A stretch of 34,456 nt of DNA from Shewanella benthica KT99. GTDB taxonomy: Bacteria > Pseudomonadota > Gammaproteobacteria > Enterobacterales > Shewanellaceae. Position numbers and translations under genes: made by a program. The stretch is taken from positions 1-34,456 of the forward strand of contig NZ_ABIC01000044.1 in assembly GCF_000172075.1 (NCBI RefSeq), read 5' to 3'. Below the pieces are notes generated by a model. The model was not told the origin of the DNA, made no database searches, and was given only the letters and a program-made list of their open reading frames with translations. Below are positions 31,152 through 34,456 of the stretch, piece after piece. Positions within the stretch are counted from its first letter, which is position 1; every line of letters begins with the position of its first letter.

Positions 31152-32531
31152 ATGTTGAAGTTATACAACAGTCTGACCCGCCAAAAAGAGGAATTCAAAC
31201 CATTACAGCCAGGTAAAATTGGCATGTATGTGTGTGGGATCACCATCTATGACTTATGTCATATAGGTCATGGTCGTACTTTTGTTTCTTTCGATATGAT
31301 AGTCAGGTATCTGAGATACTCGGGCTATGAGGTGAACTTTCAGCGAAACATTACCGACGTCGATGACAAGATCATCAAGCGCGCGGCAGAGAATAACGAA
31401 AGCTGTAAGTCGCTTACCGAGAGGTTGATTGGTGAGATGCACCGTGACTTCGATGCATTAAACATGAAACGCCCAGATTTTGAGCCCAGAGCCACACAGC
31501 ATATGCCTGAGATTATCGATATGGTTGAAAAACTTATCGAGAAGGAGTATGCCTATGTCTCCGATAATGGTGATGTATTATTTAGCGTGTCATCTTTCGC
31601 TGAATATGGACGTCTGTCGGGACAAAATATTGAGCAGCTGCAAGCCGGTGCGCGCGTCGAAGTCGAAGACACTAAGCGCGATCCTATGGATTTTGTATTG
31701 TGGAAGATGTCTAAGCCCGGAGAGCCTACCTGGGAGTCGCCTTGGGGAGCGGGTCGTCCGGGATGGCATATCGAATGTTCGGCAATGAACAGTAAACACT
31801 TAGGTCAACATTTTGATATTCACGGTGGTGGCTCAGATCTTCAATTTCCACATCATGAGAATGAGATCGCCCAATCTTGCTGTGCCCATGATACGCCCTA
31901 TGTGAACTACTGGATGCACACCGGCATGGTGATGATCGACAAGGAGAAGATGTCGAAGTCATTGAATAACTTCTTCACCATTCGTGATGTGCTTAAGCAT
32001 TATGATGCTGGCACGATTCGCTACTTCTTGTTATCGGGACACTATCGTAGCCAGTTAAACTATTCGGAAGATAACCTCAAGCAAGCTAAGTCGGCACTGG
32101 ATCGTTTATATACTTCACTCAAAGGTTTAGACCTTAATGTTGAACCTGCCGATGCCTCAGAGTTTGTGGTTAAATTCAAGGCGGCGATGGATGATGATTT
32201 TAATACTCCAGAAGCTTATTCGGTGCTGTTTGACATGGTACGTGAAATTAACCGTGTTAAAGGCAGTGATCTGGCACAAGCATCTGCAATGGGGGTTAAG
32301 TTAAAAGAGTTGGCCGGGGTATTAGGTCTACTGGATCAAGATGTCGATATCTTCTTCAAGGGGGAAGGGAGTGATGATGAAGTGGCTCAAATCGAGGCTC
32401 TTATCGTCGAGCGTAATCGCGCCAGAGCCGAGAAAGACTGGCCTGCTGCAGATGTGGCCCGTGATGGTTTAAATGCCTTAGGCGTTATCTTAGAAGATGG
32501 TCCTAGTGGCACCACTTGGCGTAAAAAGTAA
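31152..32531 (+). CDS. cysS: Cysteinyl-tRNA synthetase
   Basis: This 459-residue class I synthetase charges tRNA-Cys. The zinc site that selects cysteine is complete: C28, C209, H234 and E238. The HIGH motif is at residues 37-40 (CHIGHGRT) and KMSKS at 266-270. Length is standard (E. coli 461). It is divergent from ppiB, as in E. coli, and ends with an intrinsic terminator before the repeat-rich region. Confidence 0.97.
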   Translation: MLKLYNSLTRQKEEFKPLQPGKIGMYVCGITIYDLCHIGHGRTFVSFDMIVRYLRYSGYEVNFQRNITDVDDKIIKRAAENNESCKSLTERLIGEMHRDFDALNMKRPDFEPRATQHMPEIIDMVEKLIEKEYAYVSDNGDVLFSVSSFAEYGRLSGQNIEQLQAGARVEVEDTKRDPMDFVLWKMSKPGEPTWESPWGAGRPGWHIECSAMNSKHLGQHFDIHGGGSDLQFPHHENEIAQSCCAHDTPYVNYWMHTGMVMIDKEKMSKSLNNFFTIRDVLKHYDAGTIRYFLLSGHYRSQLNYSEDNLKQAKSALDRLYTSLKGLDLNVEPADASEFVVKFKAAMDDDFNTPEAYSVLFDMVREINRVKGSDLAQASAMGVKLKELAGVLGLLDQDVDIFFKGEGSDDEVAQIEALIVERNRARAEKDWPAADVARDGLNALGVILEDGPSGTTWRKK

Positions 32532-32548
32532 AAATTATTGATTACCAT

Positions 32549-32576
32549 AAAAAAGCCTGCTGATGCAGGCTTTTTT
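32549..32576 (+). terminator. Intrinsic terminator of cysS
   Basis: AAAAAAGCCTGC pairs perfectly with GCAGGCTTTTTT around a TGAT loop, 17 nt after the cysS stop. Confidence 0.95.
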
Positions 32577-32592
32577 GTACAAGGATGTACTT

Positions 32593-33163
32593 ATACCATT
32601 CCGAGTAAGTATTTGATCATTCAGCGGGAGTTCAAAGCACTGTAGGCAAGGTCTATATTTGCTCCTCGGTAACAGCTCCTGCGTTACTCTACCTCCTATA
32701 TCCCTATAGTCGTGCAATATAGACATTCACCACATCCATGTGGCTTGCGAATGTTTGAAGCTAATAGTTATTCTCGGCAACAAGCTCCTGCGTTGCTCTC
32801 GATAATTGCTCCTGCATTATTCTACCTTCACCCGTCCATGGGCTCGTACCTCCTGCATCTGACCTCCATGGTCTTAAGCGTTCCATACGCTTTCAAGACA
32901 TTTCCCATATCCCTATGGGTCAGGGAAATGTCTTATTTTGTATGGAACAAAATAGACCATGCAGTCATATATCGAAGGCATCTAACGCAGCTAAAGTGCT
33001 TTGCCCTTTGCTTTAAACATCAGCCGCACTGCGTGAGGCTCTCAGTGTTTCCACTTCTGCGTTACATTGACTTAAAAGGGAATAACCATTTCTTCATCAA
33101 TGTGCCTTGAATTGAAAAAACTGAGAGTTTCTGAACTGACCAGATACTTATATGGAATGGTAT
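32593..33163 (+). mobile_element. MITE-like element with terminal inverted repeats (copy 2 of the dispersed repeat)
   Basis: The left end ATACCATTCC-N4-AAGTAT...GATC (32593-32618) and the right end, read on the minus strand, ATACCATTCC-N4-AAGTAT...GGTC (33138-33163) are inverted repeats bounding 571 bp without a transposase. The core 32747-32975 is 224/229 identical to the inverse of 6455-6683. The left part has three imperfect copies of GCTCCTGCGTTNCTCT. The core holds hairpins 32876-32892, 32895-32934 and 32935-32953. Open frames inside are interrupted by these palindromes and look non-coding. Confidence 0.7.
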
Positions 33164-33221
33164 TAATCCCCGATCGCAGGGATAGCGATTGAGGGGATTT
33201 GTGTCTGGAACATAGCCGAAT

Positions 33222-33352
33222 ATTTACCAGGGACGGGCATAAATCTTCGTTGTGTCTGGCCATAAATGTTCCATTCATTTATTGGCATTTCCGCCATTCA
33301 TGGCAGTCAGACATTTATGAAGATTTACCAAGGACGGGTATAAATCTTCGTT
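33222..33352. repeat. Pair of 30-bp direct repeats
   Basis: ATTTACCAGGGACGGGCATA-type repeats at 33222-33251 and 33323-33352 agree at 28 of 30 positions, 101 bp apart. Between them ATAAATGT/ACATTTAT arms form an inverted repeat. They do not resemble the MITE-like element next door and look like a different intergenic repeat family. Confidence 0.75.
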
Positions 33353-33359
33353 ATTCTTT

Positions 33360-33394
<35 letters not shown>

Positions 33395-33398
33395 CGAT

Positions 33399-34259
33399 CT
33401 AGACTTTATCGTGATAAGTTTCGGCAGCATATAAGGTGTTCTCTAACAGGCTGGCTATGGTCATGGGACCGACACCACCTGGGACCGGGGTAATGAAGGC
33501 GGCATTTTGTGCTGCGACTTCGTATTGAACATCACCCACCAGGCTGCCATCTTCGAGACGATTAATACCCACATCGATAACCAGAGCGCCGGGCTTGATC
33601 CATTCTCCCGGAATGAAGCCTGGCTTGCCTACTGCAACCACAACCAGATCCGCTTGTCTGACTTTTTGCTCAAGATTGCGAGTAAACCTATGACAAGTTG
33701 TCGTGGTACAACCCGCGAGTAACAATTCCAGTGTCATGGGGCGACCCACTATATTCGAGGCTCCCACTACGATGGCGTCTAAACCGAAGGTATCGACGCC
33801 GGTAGACTTAATCAGTGTCATGATGCCCATGGGTGTGCATGGGCGGAGTACCGGAATGCGCTGAGCCAGACGGCCGACGTTATAAGGATGGAAACCATCG
33901 ACATCTTTATCTGGTCTGATACGCTCGATGACCTTCGACTGTTCGATATGCTTAGGCAGAGGCAGTTGTACTAATATACCATCGATAGATGAATCGTTAT
34001 TACACTCATCTATTAGCGCCAACAACTCATCTTCAGATGTGCTGCTGTCTAAGTCGTATGAGCGGGAAAGAAACCCAACCTCTTCGCAGGCGCGTCTCTT
34101 GCTGCCAACATAAACTTGAGACGCGGGATCTGTGCCGACTAAGATCACCGCTAAACCTGGAGCTCTCTGTCCTGCCTCTTTACGGGCGGTTACTTTCTCT
34201 TTTAGCTGTGTTCGAATGGATTGAGCGATCGCTTTGCCATCGATTCTTTGAGCTGTCAT
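33399..34259 (-). CDS. folD: FolD, methylenetetrahydrofolate dehydrogenase/cyclohydrolase
   Basis: From the ATG at 34259 the protein has 286 residues (E. coli FolD 288). This bifunctional cytoplasmic enzyme interconverts 5,10-methylene-, methenyl- and 10-formyl-tetrahydrofolate with NADP. The catalytic lysine is K54 in YVGSKRRACEEVGF; DGILVQLPLP, PDKDVDGFHPYNVG, the Rossmann GASNIVGRP and PVPGGVGPMT are all present. An in-frame start at 34307 would add 16 residues not typical of FolD. AAGGAT lies slightly far (about 12 nt) from the ATG. The gene ends against a five-copy heptamer repeat. Confidence 0.96.
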   Translation of the reverse strand: MTAQRIDGKAIAQSIRTQLKEKVTARKEAGQRAPGLAVILVGTDPASQVYVGSKRRACEEVGFLSRSYDLDSSTSEDELLALIDECNNDSSIDGILVQLPLPKHIEQSKVIERIRPDKDVDGFHPYNVGRLAQRIPVLRPCTPMGIMTLIKSTGVDTFGLDAIVVGASNIVGRPMTLELLLAGCTTTTCHRFTRNLEQKVRQADLVVVAVGKPGFIPGEWIKPGALVIDVGINRLEDGSLVGDVQYEVAAQNAAFITPVPGGVGPMTIASLLENTLYAAETYHDKV

Positions 34260-34456
34260 TGGGGTTGGATATCCTTTAATGGAGCGCGATAATGAAAATG
34301 GAGCCATTTAACAGGACAAGGCTTGAGTGTCATTTATTAAGCTGTGCAATAATTAGTTCTAAATACAGATAATTTGCGTGGTTTTAGACCTGATAGTTTG
34401 TAAAATAGCCAAGCTCACTTTCTTTATAAAAAAACCGTTGACGCATGTCAGGCTAG

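Noticed and set aside
32712..33110. 132-residue ORF inside the MITE-like element
   Set aside because: It runs through perfect hairpins. In copy 1 a shared stretch (MSYFVWNKIDHAVIY) reads on into unrelated sequence, so it is a by-product of the repeat.
34438..34456. TTGACG after an A-tract at the right edge as the -35 of a stable RNA gene
   Set aside because: The window ends before any -10 or gene can be seen.

Overview
The window looks like a chromosomal segment of a marine gammaproteobacterium of the genus Shewanella. The decisive signature is an omcA-mtrC-mtrA-mtrB extracellular electron transfer locus. Around it are genes that accompany this locus in Shewanella: panP-like decarboxylase, glycerate kinase, GntP permease and CdaR/SdaR regulator on one side; feoAB, glnS, miaE, lpxH, ppiB, cysS and folD on the other. 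The oleC-oleD pair at the left edge (long-chain olefin synthesis) fits the same genus. No rRNA, tRNA, CRISPR array, transposase or phage gene was seen.

Layout. 1-2805 (+): end of the olefin operon, oleC (its 5' end looks broken) and oleD. 3079-4800 (+): a phosphohexomutase. 4801-5536: a compact accessory patch with a MerR-type promoter (19-bp spacer), a small secreted protein built from 32-residue repeats, and a decayed fragment of the 3' end of the phosphohexomutase gene. 5537-6379: a cold-shock protein (-) and a DCC-family thiol protein (+). 6455-6720: one copy of a palindrome-rich dispersed repeat. 6720-14004 (-): panP-like decarboxylase, glycerate kinase, GntP permease, a glycosyltransferase and the sugar-diacid regulator. 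14347-22237 (-): mtrB, mtrA, mtrC and omcA; omcA has its own terminator and mtrCAB its own promoter region. 22238-23271: a 1-kb divergent control region. 23272-25825 (+): feoA-feoB. 26041 to the end: housekeeping genes glnS, a Yip1-family gene, miaE, lpxH, ppiB, cysS and folD. A second, complete copy of the dispersed repeat, with terminal inverted repeats, lies between cysS and folD.

How the genes work together. MtrA (periplasmic decaheme), MtrB (outer-membrane barrel) and MtrC/OmcA (surface decaheme lipoproteins) form a conduit passing respiratory electrons to external metal oxides; the adjacent FeoAB imports the Fe(II) produced. Promoter regions of omcA and mtrC share a conserved module and a CRP-like half-site at identical spacing, and omcA, mtrC and feoA all carry Fur-like boxes, so carbon/redox and iron control appear to converge here. 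SdaR, GntP and glycerate kinase form a glycerate uptake module with two TGTGC/GCACA dyads before the permease.

The most unusual items are the MerR-type promoter with its repeat-built secreted protein, the phosphohexomutase remnant, the shared omcA/mtrC promoter architecture, the 97.8%-identical inverted repeat pair flanking 26 kb that contains the whole mtr-feo locus, and short tandem repeats directly after two stop codons. All calls are from reading sequence; no database search was run.
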